The translations under genes and the position numbers were made by a program. From positions 1 through 52,011 of the forward strand of contig JAFGFC010000157.1 of assembly GCA_016931325.1 (NCBI GenBank): a stretch of 52,011 nucleotides of DNA, in the 5' to 3' direction. Positions 15,888 to 24,471 of the stretch are shown one piece after another (the first letter of the stretch is position 1; the number at the start of each line of letters is the position of its first letter). This DNA comes from Spirochaetota bacterium (GTDB taxonomy: Bacteria; Spirochaetota; JAHITG01; JAFGFC01). A model generated the notes under the pieces. The model made no database searches. It had not been told where the DNA came from and was given only the letters and a program-made list of their open reading frames with translations.

Positions 15888-17143
15888 CAGGGCACCTCGA
15901 CAATGACGGTCAATATTTTCGGACCTTTCATCTTGCTGATGGCAAAATCAAAATCCCCGATAATGATCTTTTCGCCTCTTCGAGGGATCTTTTCTGTATG
16001 CTCCATGATAAGTCCGCTGATCGTCTCGGATGATTCGGTTTTCAGGTGACACTTGAAGATCTGATTGAATTCCGAAATCTCCATATCCCCTTGAATAAGG
16101 TATTTGTTCTTTCCGATCTTCCTGAACATGCCGTTCTCTTTCTCATATTCTGTTTTATATTCTCCCATGATCGTTTCAATGACATTCTCTATTGTCACCA
16201 CTCCCAGTGTACCGCCATACTCATCCACCACGACCGCAAAATCTTTTTTTTCATTCTGGAATTCCCGTAAAAGATTATTGATCTTTTTATTTTCAGGAAT
16301 ATAGAGTACGGGTTTGATGATCTCGCTTATACTTTTCTCTCTTTTCAGGTTAAAGATCAGGGGTAAAATATCTTTTTTTCTAATTACGCCCTGAATACTG
16401 TCCTTGGTCTCTTTGTACACCAGAACTCTGGGGTAATCATGTTTAATGATGTTATTTATAATATACTTGTCACCTTTTTCTATGTTGACAGAATACACCT
16501 TGGGCCGTGGCATCATGATCTGTGACACTTCTTTATTGATGCTCTGAAAAATATTCTCTATAATCGCTTTTTCGTCTTCGTCAATGATGCCTTCTTTATG
16601 GCCTATTTTAATAATGGATTCTATGTCTCCCTCTTTTTCGGGTTCGGCAGAATACTTGATGATCTTGTTTGTGATGATATCCGCCAGGTATTGGAAAAGA
16701 ATAGTAACGGGACGGAGCAGAATGACGATAATCTTCATGGGATAAGAAAATCTTCTGGCAAATTGCACCGGTTTGGTGATCGCTACCATCTTCGGAGATA
16801 TCTCCCCGAACATCAGGATGATAATACTCATCACTCCGATAGTGATTGACGTTCCGATGATATCGGCCATCTGTAACTTACTCATGATCTTTATGGCCAG
16901 CCCGGAAGCCACGGATGACGCTAAAATATTAACAAACATGTTCCCGACCAGTATGGTGATCAGTAACCGGTTAGGATGAGTTAAAAGATTATAAACCGCC
17001 CGGGATGGATTCCCCTTCTTTTTCAATTTCTCCCGCGTGATATAATCAATGGAAAAAAAGGCCGATTCAGAACTGGAAAAAAAGGCCGAGAGAACCAGTA
17101 AAATAATAATACGGACTATTTCTAAAGGAAGCGCGTCTTCCAA
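15887..17143 (-). CDS. CNNM/CorC-family transporter, first of a tandem pair
   Basis: This 418-residue paralogue has the same three-part layout: DUF21 membrane domain ('LSAFFSSSESAFFSIDYITR' near 18-37), CBS pair ('QIMMPRPKVYSVNIEKGDKY' opens the first CBS domain) and a C-terminal CorC/HlyC domain ('ETISGLIMEHTEKIPRRGEK'). The two proteins have diverged clearly over their whole length, so the duplication is old. Tandem pairs of this family could form heterodimers, since known members are dimers. The ion is not known from sequence; Mg2+ is the usual suggestion. Confidence 0.88.
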   Translation of the reverse strand: MEDALPLEIVRIIILLVLSAFFSSSESAFFSIDYITREKLKKKGNPSRAVYNLLTHPNRLLITILVGNMFVNILASSVASGLAIKIMSKLQMADIIGTSITIGVMSIIILMFGEISPKMVAITKPVQFARRFSYPMKIIVILLRPVTILFQYLADIITNKIIKYSAEPEKEGDIESIIKIGHKEGIIDEDEKAIIENIFQSINKEVSQIMMPRPKVYSVNIEKGDKYIINNIIKHDYPRVLVYKETKDSIQGVIRKKDILPLIFNLKREKSISEIIKPVLYIPENKKINNLLREFQNEKKDFAVVVDEYGGTLGVVTIENVIETIMGEYKTEYEKENGMFRKIGKNKYLIQGDMEISEFNQIFKCHLKTESSETISGLIMEHTEKIPRRGEKIIIGDFDFAISKMKGPKILTVIVEVP

Positions 17144-17186
17144 GTCGTTATTTTCACCTCTGCGCTAGCTCTGCGCCAGTAATACC

Positions 17187-18350
17187 TTATTGTTCTATCA
17201 TGGAAATCATATTGCTCAACAGGGTATCGAATTGGTCAAAATTATTGATCATATCGTTCTTGTCAAGGATGAAGGTAAACCCGCTTCCACGTATCTTCCC
17301 TTCCCATTCCGGGGTTTTGTTCCTTATAAGAAAAATAATATCGGTCTTTTCATTAAAAGACGTTATCTGAAATTCATTGATCTCTTTTATCTTCTGGATC
17401 ATGGCGTCCGCTGAATCATCACCGTCAAGAGAAACGATAACAACCCGGGGATTTCTATTTTTCATGCTGACAAAAAGACCTTCTTTATTATCAAACCCAT
17501 CCAGAAATTGAACACAATGTGTCTTAAGGATCCTTTTTATGTTCAATGAAGCATGAGGGTCTTTTTCATAAAGCATGACCCCGAAGAGGGCTTTTTCAGG
17601 GATATAATAAATTTCCGGATCTCCCTGTAAAAGAGCACTGAATTCCTGTGATTGAAGAAACGCATCATCCATGGGCTCACCGGACCGTTTCAGGGGAATG
17701 GAATGGTAATTAAACAGATTGAAGCGTGAGACGTTCCCTCCGGTTGAAAGTTGATCAATAAAATCTTCCTTTTTTTTAGCCTTCCTGATCGAGTTCAATT
17801 CCTCTTTCAGATCAGGCAACTCATCCTTCGTGAGTTTTTCGCCATACTCTATGACACGCCTGTTCTCCTGCGGGATATAGAGATCATTTAAAATATAGAC
17901 CCCTTCGCCGGAAATCACTTTTTCCATGAGCCCGGAAAGTTTCATTCTCAATTTGGAAGTTTTGAAAAAATCAGGATAAGACGATAAAAGTTTCTTTAAA
18001 AGAGAGCCGCCGGGAGGCATCAGATCATCTGTTTGTGAAACATCGAGCATCGGGATCTCTTTTTCAATAAACTGAAAATTTTTTGTAAACACCCTTGTCT
18101 TGATCTTGGGGAGTTTGTCTGTTGATTTTTTAAAAAGAGACACATCATTATCTCTGTGGCAGACCTTGAGTATCTGATTAAGGACCTGCCCTATCTTTTC
18201 CAGAACTGTTATGGATTCATTCTTCATGGTCTCGCTGAAAGATGTACCGGCAGGCAATTTCAGGTAATGACCCATGTCCAGAGAAGAAATAATATGTTTA
18301 CCCTGTAAAAATTCTGGTGACTCTAAAACAATACCTAATGGAATCTTCAT
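17187..18350 (-). CDS. Unknown protein with degenerate receiver domain at C-terminus
   Basis: This 387-residue protein matches no family I know over residues 1-250. Residues about 258-387 follow the response-regulator receiver pattern: an opening strand with acidic residues ('GVMLYEKDP'), a central strand 'PRVVIVSLDG' and a late strand with lysine ('GFTFILDK'). The phosphorylated aspartate is replaced by serine in 'VVIVSL', so phosphorelay through it is unlikely. There is no signal peptide or membrane segment. A weak promoter (TTGATT, 17 bases, TATCTT at 18373-18401) lies upstream, and the gene is 47 bases after speB. Function is unknown. Confidence 0.68.
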   Translation of the reverse strand: MKIPLGIVLESPEFLQGKHIISSLDMGHYLKLPAGTSFSETMKNESITVLEKIGQVLNQILKVCHRDNDVSLFKKSTDKLPKIKTRVFTKNFQFIEKEIPMLDVSQTDDLMPPGGSLLKKLLSSYPDFFKTSKLRMKLSGLMEKVISGEGVYILNDLYIPQENRRVIEYGEKLTKDELPDLKEELNSIRKAKKKEDFIDQLSTGGNVSRFNLFNYHSIPLKRSGEPMDDAFLQSQEFSALLQGDPEIYYIPEKALFGVMLYEKDPHASLNIKRILKTHCVQFLDGFDNKEGLFVSMKNRNPRVVIVSLDGDDSADAMIQKIKEINEFQITSFNEKTDIIFLIRNKTPEWEGKIRGSGFTFILDKNDMINNFDQFDTLLSNMISMIEQ

Positions 18351-18397
18351 TTACTTTGTTAAAACCCTATCAAAGATAGCGAGTAACAGGTGAAAAA

Positions 18398-19228
18398 TCA
18401 AGTTTTAATCTGATATGATAATCTGATCAATATCTCCCTTAACAGTTTGGCGGCAAAAACAGACGAGATAAATGACGGGTCACAGCCGGGATTGATCTCC
18501 ACCACGTCAACACCGATAACACTTTGAAAGGGAAATTCTTTCAACCATTTCATGAAATCAATGAAATTAATACCGCCAGCTTCGGGATTACTCACACCCG
18601 GCACAAAACCGGGGTCAAAAACATCCATATCAATAGAAACATATATTTTCTTCCCTTTAATAATATAATCCATTTTTTTAAAATCATCAAATGAATGCAA
18701 AATATTATTTTTTCTGGCAAACTCAAATTCTTCTTTTGTGCCTGATCTGGCTCCCAATAGAACAACCTTAAGACCCATATCCACAATCCTTCTCAGGACT
18801 GTGGCATGAGACAATTTAATGCCAAGATAATTATCTCTCAGGTCCGTATGGGCATCCAGACAGACGAGAATCATATCTTTGTATCTCTCATGCAAAGCCT
18901 GGACAAGGCCAAGCGTGACCAGATGCTCTCCCCCCAGACTCACCAGGATCTTATCACTGTTCTTCCTGGCGAATCGAAAGACTTTTTTTACCGCCCGTTT
19001 CGTATCACCGGGTGAAATGTCAATATCGCCTGCATCAAAGAACTTGAAATCATCCAGGCAACGATCCTGATAGACAGAATACGTTTCTATGGATTGGGAG
19101 GCCTCCCGGATGGAAGCAGGGGCAAAACGACTGCCGGCTCTGAATGAAGAAGTCCCATCAAAAGGGATCCCTGAAATAAGGATCCTGGAATTTTTCCTGT
19201 CTTTACTGGCACCTAGGAATGGATTCAC
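18398..19228 (-). CDS. speB: Agmatinase-family ureohydrolase
   Basis: This 276-residue enzyme removes urea from agmatine or a derivative, making polyamine precursors. The two-manganese site is intact: H102 in 'GGEH', D125-H127-D129 in 'DAHTD', H141, and D200-D202 in 'DMDVFDP'. It overlaps speE by four bases (ATGA), so translation is coupled. In Thermus the SpeE-SpeB pair works in the order agmatine, N1-aminopropylagmatine, spermidine. The same pairing here allows that route, but putrescine from agmatine remains possible. No arginine decarboxylase is in the window. Confidence 0.93.
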   Translation of the reverse strand: MNPFLGASKDRKNSRILISGIPFDGTSSFRAGSRFAPASIREASQSIETYSVYQDRCLDDFKFFDAGDIDISPGDTKRAVKKVFRFARKNSDKILVSLGGEHLVTLGLVQALHERYKDMILVCLDAHTDLRDNYLGIKLSHATVLRRIVDMGLKVVLLGARSGTKEEFEFARKNNILHSFDDFKKMDYIIKGKKIYVSIDMDVFDPGFVPGVSNPEAGGINFIDFMKWLKEFPFQSVIGVDVVEINPGCDPSFISSVFAAKLLREILIRLSYQIKT

Positions 19229-20058
19229 TTTAAAAGATCCTTTGCAAAATTTGGCATACTGAAAGTAGCGAGATGAATATCTTCATTATAATATTGTGTC
19301 TTAATCCTTGATTCCCTGTATCTTTTTTTTACAAAATGCTTTACTGGATCATACTTCTTTGAAGCATATAAAAAGCTCCAGAAGGATAAAGGATAATCCG
19401 GGATACAGGTTAAAGCCGGTCTGGTGAGGGGGAATATCCTCTTTAATCTTTTATAAAAATTTTTAAAATATTCTTTCAAATAAAAAGGCGACTCCGACTG
19501 CCCGATAAAAATGCCATCTTTTTTCAATATCCTGTAACAGTTACAAAAGAACTCTGCAGTAAAAAGACCCTCTGCCGGGCCCACGGGATCAGAAGAATCC
19601 AGCATGATAATATCATAGACCTCTTTCTTGTTCTTTACAAATTCAATCCCATCGCCCACAATAATATTGGCTCTTTTATTATGGAACTGTGAGCTGATGC
19701 TCTGCAAGTATATTCTGGAAGATTCCAGAACCTTTTCATCTATCTCCACCATATCCACATTTTCTACTGATCTGTGTTTCAGGACTTCACGTAATGTCCC
19801 CCCGTCTCCGCCGCCAATGATCAACACATTTTCCGCACCGGGATGAATAAAAAGAGGGATATGAGCCATCATTTCATGATAGATGAATTCAAACCGCTCG
19901 GTCAGCATCACAATATCATCCAGTATCATGATACGGCCATGAGACTCTGTCTGCGCGATCCTCACCCTCTGGAACTTGCTTTTCTTATCATAAAGAACTT
20001 TATTAATCTTGTATCCATATTTAAAACCCTTGTGCGATTCAAAAAACCAATTTCCCAT
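19225..20058 (-). CDS. speE: Polyamine aminopropyltransferase (spermidine synthase)
   Basis: SpeE transfers an aminopropyl group from decarboxylated S-adenosylmethionine to an amine. The 277-residue protein has 'GGGDGGTLREVL' (82-93) for the nucleoside, an acidic 'EID' strand near 105 and the catalytic 'DSSDPVG' loop (154-160). I chose the ATG at 20058 because AAAGGA lies upstream and because family members start near 'GNWFFE'. An earlier in-frame ATG at 20100 would overlap leuC by 11 bases. It sits between leuC and speB in one direction, linking polyamine genes to the branched-chain operon. The amine acceptor, putrescine or agmatine, is not certain. Confidence 0.94.
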   Translation of the reverse strand: MGNWFFESHKGFKYGYKINKVLYDKKSKFQRVRIAQTESHGRIMILDDIVMLTERFEFIYHEMMAHIPLFIHPGAENVLIIGGGDGGTLREVLKHRSVENVDMVEIDEKVLESSRIYLQSISSQFHNKRANIIVGDGIEFVKNKKEVYDIIMLDSSDPVGPAEGLFTAEFFCNCYRILKKDGIFIGQSESPFYLKEYFKNFYKRLKRIFPLTRPALTCIPDYPLSFWSFLYASKKYDPVKHFVKKRYRESRIKTQYYNEDIHLATFSMPNFAKDLLK

Positions 20059-20089
20059 TTCCTTTTTCCTTTTGTCAATACAATGGATA

Positions 20090-21349
20090 TTAAATATCAT
20101 CCGGGTGAACGATTTTCCCGGCCACAGCGGAAGCGGCTGCTACCGCCACACCGGCCAGATAGACTTCACTCTGGATATGACCCATACGTCCGACAAAATT
20201 TCTGTTCGTGGTGGATATCGCTCTTTCTCCCGGTGCTAAAATCCCCATATGTCCACCCAGACAGGGCCCGCATGTCGGAGTGGAAAAGGCGACCCCGGCG
20301 TCCAGAAAGATCTCTACCAGCCCTTCTTTCACGGCCTGCTTGCAGATCTCCTGAGTGCCCGGCAGGATGATAACCCTTACATTTTTATTCACCTTTCTGC
20401 CTTTAAAGATCTTTGCCGCGATCCTCAAATCCTCTAACCGGCCATTGGTACAGGAACCGATAACAGCCTGATCTATCGCGATATTCCCGATCTCTCTGAC
20501 ATTCACCGTATTCTCGGGAAGATGAGGCTTTGCCACCTGGGGTTCGATTCCTGACACATCGATCTCGATTGTATCGCAGTAGGAGGCATCTTCATCGCCG
20601 GTATAGACCTTGTAATCTCTTTTCGCGCGTTTTTTTATATACTCCTGTGTCTTCTTGTCCACGTCAAAAAGTCCGGCCTTTCCCCCGGCTTCAATCGCCA
20701 TATTCGACATGGTGAATCGATCAGCCATGGATAACTCTTTAACAGCCTGACCCGTAAAATACATAGCCTTGTAGGTGGCTCCATCAACACCGATCTTTCC
20801 AATGGTATAAAGTATCAGGTCCTTGCCGCTGACCCATGGATTCCGTTTCCCGAAATAGATGAACCTCATGCTTTCAGGTACTTTAAGCCATACCTTTCCT
20901 GTAATAAAAGAAGCGGCCAGATCAGTACTTCCCACACCCGTAGCAAAAGCGCCCAGTGCCCCATACGTGCAGGTATGGCTGTCCGCTCCAATTACCAGAT
21001 CCCCCGGCAGGACAAGCCCCTGTTCCGGCAATAGAACATGCTCTATGCCAACCCGGCCTGTGTCAAAAAAATGGATAATATTATACTTCCTGGCAAAGTC
21101 CCTTAATACCTTGGATTGAATAGCACTTTTAATATCTTTATTAGGGGTAAAATGATCGGCAACAAGGACGATCCGGGAACGATCCCATACATCAGAGGTT
21201 TTTGTCCTTTCAAATTCCTTAATGGCCAGAGGGGCGGTAATATCATTGCCCAAAGCCACATCAATACTCGCTTCAATGAATTCACCTGGGATTAGATTTT
21301 TTTTATTACTCTTTGCTGCCAGTATCTTTTCCGCTAATGTCATACCCAT
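20090..21349 (-). CDS. leuC: 3-isopropylmalate dehydratase large subunit
   Basis: LeuC is the iron-sulphur subunit that isomerises 2- to 3-isopropylmalate in leucine synthesis. The 419-residue length and sequence place it in the shorter LeuC2/HacA-like group. Cluster cysteines lie in 'VIGSCTNG' and 'TPTCGPCLGG'; 'ADSHTCTYGALGAFATGVGS' is the conserved substrate loop. The small subunit LeuD, usually next, is absent here, as is leuB; both must be elsewhere. AAAGGAA precedes the ATG at 21349. Because this group includes homoaconitase and methylmalate enzymes, the leucine role rests on the neighbouring leuA. Confidence 0.93.
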   Translation of the reverse strand: MGMTLAEKILAAKSNKKNLIPGEFIEASIDVALGNDITAPLAIKEFERTKTSDVWDRSRIVLVADHFTPNKDIKSAIQSKVLRDFARKYNIIHFFDTGRVGIEHVLLPEQGLVLPGDLVIGADSHTCTYGALGAFATGVGSTDLAASFITGKVWLKVPESMRFIYFGKRNPWVSGKDLILYTIGKIGVDGATYKAMYFTGQAVKELSMADRFTMSNMAIEAGGKAGLFDVDKKTQEYIKKRAKRDYKVYTGDEDASYCDTIEIDVSGIEPQVAKPHLPENTVNVREIGNIAIDQAVIGSCTNGRLEDLRIAAKIFKGRKVNKNVRVIILPGTQEICKQAVKEGLVEIFLDAGVAFSTPTCGPCLGGHMGILAPGERAISTTNRNFVGRMGHIQSEVYLAGVAVAAASAVAGKIVHPDDI

Positions 21350-21408
21350 ATTTTATTCCTTTATTTTTATCCATGAGGATTTAATACGCCAATGTTAGAT
21401 TTAAGAAT

Positions 21409-22929
21409 TTATTTCTGCAACATTAAACATCTGTTGATAGCATTGATATACGATATCGCTGAAGCCTCAATGATATCAGTACTTGAGCCAATACCAAAAT
21501 ATCGATTATTTTTATAGGAAATGATCACTCTGACCTCACCCATGGCCTCTTTTCCACCGGACAGAGATTTTATTATATAATCTTCCAGTTTGGGCTGTAA
21601 CCTGACGATCTTGTCGATCGCATTATAGATCGCATCAATGGGACCATCCCCATAGGCGGCCTCGCTGTAGATCTCTTTTCCTTTTTTTAATTTAATAACC
21701 GCTGAAGGGACCACATTTATGCCTGTCAGGACATGGAAATATTCCAGTCGATACCACTTTATCGATTTTTTCAATTCCGATTCAATAATCGCCACCAGAT
21801 CATCATCATAGATCTGCTTTTTCTTGTCCGCTACCTCAAGAAATTTCTTATATATATCCTCCATCTCTTTCTCATTAAGTTTATATCCCAGTTCCTGCAC
21901 ACATTTAATAAATCCATGTCGTCCGGAATGGCGACCCAGAACAATATGAGAGATGGTTCGTCCCACCGATTGAGGGGTCATGATCTCGTACGTTTCCCGT
22001 GCTTTCAGCATTCCATCCTGATGGATCCCGGATTCATGGGCAAACGCATTTTCCCCTACAATAGCTTTATTGGGTTGAACCGCCACCCCGGTTAAGATAG
22101 TTAAAAGCCGGCTTGTAGGATAGATCTGTTTTGATTCAACTGACACCATTTTATTCATGATATCCTTACGGACCTTCAAGGCCATAACGATCTCTTCCAG
22201 CGCGGCGTTCCCGGCTCTCTCTCCGATCCCATTGATAGTGCATTCGATCTGATTGGCTCCATTCTGAATAGCCGAAAGAGAATTGGATACCCCGAGCCCC
22301 AGATCATTGTGACAATGAACACTCAGGACCACTTTCTTTCCAAGATCCGGTATATTTTCAATGAGTCGTCTGATCAGCTGACCAAAATCTGAAGGAATGG
22401 CATATCCGACAGTGTCGGGTATATTAATAGATCTGGCCCCGCTTTTTATGGCCAGATCGACGATCTCGCATAAAAATTCAAATTGACTGCGTGTGGCATC
22501 TTCTGCTGAAAATTCAACGTAATCAACCAGAGAACAGGCATATTTCACTGACTCAGAGGCCAGATTCAATACTTCTTTCGGTGTCTTTTGCAATTTATAC
22601 CGCATATGGATATCAGAAGTGGCGATAAACGTATGGATACCATGTTTGGGAGCATGCTTGACAGACTCATAACAAACATCAATATCTTTTTTTACGGCTC
22701 TGGCCAGCCCCAGGATCCGCGGTCCCCGAACCGTTTTTGCAATTCGTTTTACCGCCTCGAATTGAACAGGGGATGAAACAGGAAACCCGGCTTCAATAGC
22801 ATCAACTTTGAGTTTAGCCAGTTGCCTGGCCAGATTCAATTTAGCTTCAATGCTCATACTAAAACCCGGAGCCTGTTCCCCATCTCGCAGAGTTGTATCA
22901 AAAATATATATTTTATCCTGTTTTGACAT
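21409..22929 (-). CDS. leuA: 2-isopropylmalate synthase
   Basis: LeuA condenses 2-ketoisovalerate with acetyl-CoA, the first step to leucine. The 506-residue protein has the HMGL-like TIM barrel with 'FDTTLRDGEQAPGFSM' near 10-25 and metal ligands in 'HCHNDLGLG'. A linker of about 60 residues leads to the C-terminal regulatory domain (about 385-506, 'AYGDGPIDAIYNAID'), which gives leucine feedback inhibition in the family. Full regulatory length argues for a true LeuA rather than citramalate synthase. It is 13 bases after ilvC, in the same run. Confidence 0.96.
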   Translation of the reverse strand: MSKQDKIYIFDTTLRDGEQAPGFSMSIEAKLNLARQLAKLKVDAIEAGFPVSSPVQFEAVKRIAKTVRGPRILGLARAVKKDIDVCYESVKHAPKHGIHTFIATSDIHMRYKLQKTPKEVLNLASESVKYACSLVDYVEFSAEDATRSQFEFLCEIVDLAIKSGARSINIPDTVGYAIPSDFGQLIRRLIENIPDLGKKVVLSVHCHNDLGLGVSNSLSAIQNGANQIECTINGIGERAGNAALEEIVMALKVRKDIMNKMVSVESKQIYPTSRLLTILTGVAVQPNKAIVGENAFAHESGIHQDGMLKARETYEIMTPQSVGRTISHIVLGRHSGRHGFIKCVQELGYKLNEKEMEDIYKKFLEVADKKKQIYDDDLVAIIESELKKSIKWYRLEYFHVLTGINVVPSAVIKLKKGKEIYSEAAYGDGPIDAIYNAIDKIVRLQPKLEDYIIKSLSGGKEAMGEVRVIISYKNNRYFGIGSSTDIIEASAISYINAINRCLMLQK

Positions 22930-22942
22930 TAATGATCAACCT

Positions 22943-23935
22943 TTACTTTTTTTTGATCCATGACATCATTTTTCTGAGCCTGGCTCCGACCTGCTCTATC
23001 TGGTGCTCACTCATATGCCTTCTGGAAGCTTTAAACGACGGCCGACCGGCCTGATTCTCAAGGATCCATTCCCTGGCAAAATCCCCTGATCGAACCTCTG
23101 ACAGGATATTTTTCATCTCCTGTTTGGTTTTATCTGTTATGATCCTCGGACCTCTGGAATATTCTCCATATTCAGCGGTATCACTGATCGAATAGTTCAT
23201 ATTCGCAATACCGCCTTCATACATGAGGTCGATAATGAGTTTCATTTCATGAAAGGTTTCAAAATAAGCGATCTCTGGCTGATATCCGGCCTCAACCAGG
23301 GTTTCAAATCCTTTTTTACAGAGTTCTACAAGCCCACCGCAGAGAACGACCTGCTCGCCAAAAAGATCTGTCTCTGTTTCCTCCTGAAAGGTTGTCTCAA
23401 TGATCCCGGCCCTTCCGGCTCCAATACCACAGGCGTGAGCCACAGCCATCTGATACGCTTTTTTAGTGGCATCCTGATAGACAGCGATCAGGGCAGGAAC
23501 ACCTGATCCCTGTTCATAGGTCCGCCTGACAAGATGTCCCGGCCCTTTAGGGGCAACCATATACACATCTATATCTGAAGGAGGCGTGATCTGCCCGAAA
23601 TGGATATTGAATCCATGGGAAAAGACCAGGGCTTTGCCTTTTTTCAAGTTATCCTTTATCTCTCTTTCATAGACCACTGACTGGATCTGATCGGGAACAA
23701 GTATCTGGATTACATCCGCCATCTTTGAAGCTTCGGCGGCGCTGAAGGGTTTGAATCCTGCTTTTTCAGCCATTTTATAATTCAGAGTACCCTTCACTTC
23801 GGCCACAATGACATCATATCCACTATCCCGCAGATTCTGACCCTGCGCATGTCCCTGACTCCCGAATCCGATGATCGCGATCTTCTTCCCTTTTAACGAG
23901 GCGGGCTTATTGTCTTTGTCATAATACATCTTCAT
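22943..23935 (-). CDS. ilvC: Ketol-acid reductoisomerase
   Basis: IlvC converts acetolactate to dihydroxyisovalerate using NAD(P)H. The 330-residue protein is class I. It has the Rossmann loop '[20 protein letters not shown]' near 24-43 and Mg-binding acidic residues in '[15 protein letters not shown]' and '[11 protein letters not shown]'. The cofactor strand ends '[11 protein letters not shown]' instead of the common 'GLRxGS'. The acidic residue there and the lack of the arginine that binds the NADPH phosphate suggest relaxed or NADH preference. GGAGGT precedes the ATG. It is 28 bases after ilvN. Confidence 0.96.
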   Translation of the reverse strand: MKMYYDKDNKPASLKGKKIAIIGFGSQGHAQGQNLRDSGYDVIVAEVKGTLNYKMAEKAGFKPFSAAEASKMADVIQILVPDQIQSVVYEREIKDNLKKGKALVFSHGFNIHFGQITPPSDIDVYMVAPKGPGHLVRRTYEQGSGVPALIAVYQDATKKAYQMAVAHACGIGAGRAGIIETTFQEETETDLFGEQVVLCGGLVELCKKGFETLVEAGYQPEIAYFETFHEMKLIIDLMYEGGIANMNYSISDTAEYGEYSRGPRIITDKTKQEMKNILSEVRSGDFAREWILENQAGRPSFKASRRHMSEHQIEQVGARLRKMMSWIKKK

Positions 23936-23963
23936 GGATTGTTTACCTCCGATATAATCATGA

Positions 23964-24446
23964 TTATATATTCAGGCTTCGGGCTAACGCCACTTTACCT
24001 GTACGTACGATCTCTTTGATCCCGTAAGGCTTGAGCAATTTGATGATCCCCAGGACTTTGCTTGTTTCACCGGTCGCTTCGATGGTCACATCTTGATGGG
24101 AAACATCTATGATACTGGCGTGATATATATCGACTATCTCTATTATTTCTGAACGGTGAGTCGGTGTGGCCTTGACTTTAAGAATACAGAGTTCACGGAC
24201 CAGCGGGTTCTTCCCGGTCAGATCATAGACTTTGACCACATCAATACTCTTGTTCAACTGTTTTTTAACCTGTTCCATCACCTTTTCATCCCCTTCGACG
24301 ACGATCGTCATCCTGGACATGGTCGGATCATCTGTTTCAGCGACTGTAAGAGAAACAATATTAAATCCCCTGGCGCTAAAAAGTTGTGCCAGCCTGGCTA
24401 AAACGCCGGCATGGTTTTCCACTAATGTCGATATTGTATACTCCAT
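23964..24446 (-). CDS. ilvN: Acetolactate synthase regulatory subunit
   Basis: IlvN (IlvH type) binds valine and controls the catalytic subunit encoded just upstream. The 160-residue protein has an N-terminal ACT domain ('[20 protein letters not shown]') with the Gly/Asn region that binds valine, and a C-terminal domain ending '[15 protein letters not shown]'. Length is normal for the full-length regulatory subunit. It lies 25 bases after ilvB. Feedback by valine is expected from the family. Confidence 0.96.
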   Translation of the reverse strand: MEYTISTLVENHAGVLARLAQLFSARGFNIVSLTVAETDDPTMSRMTIVVEGDEKVMEQVKKQLNKSIDVVKVYDLTGKNPLVRELCILKVKATPTHRSEIIEIVDIYHASIIDVSHQDVTIEATGETSKVLGIIKLLKPYGIKEIVRTGKVALARSLNI

Positions 24447-24471
24447 AATATTCCCCTTTATTTTGTAAGTT

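Noticed and set aside
18361-18384. CTATC-TTT-GATAG hairpin after speB as an operon terminator
   Set aside because: The five-pair stem is weak and only four T follow. It also overlaps the predicted promoter of the next gene.
20090-21349. Homoaconitase instead of LeuC
   Set aside because: The neighbouring leuA is full length with its leucine-binding domain, and no lysine-pathway genes are present. The sequence alone cannot exclude it fully.
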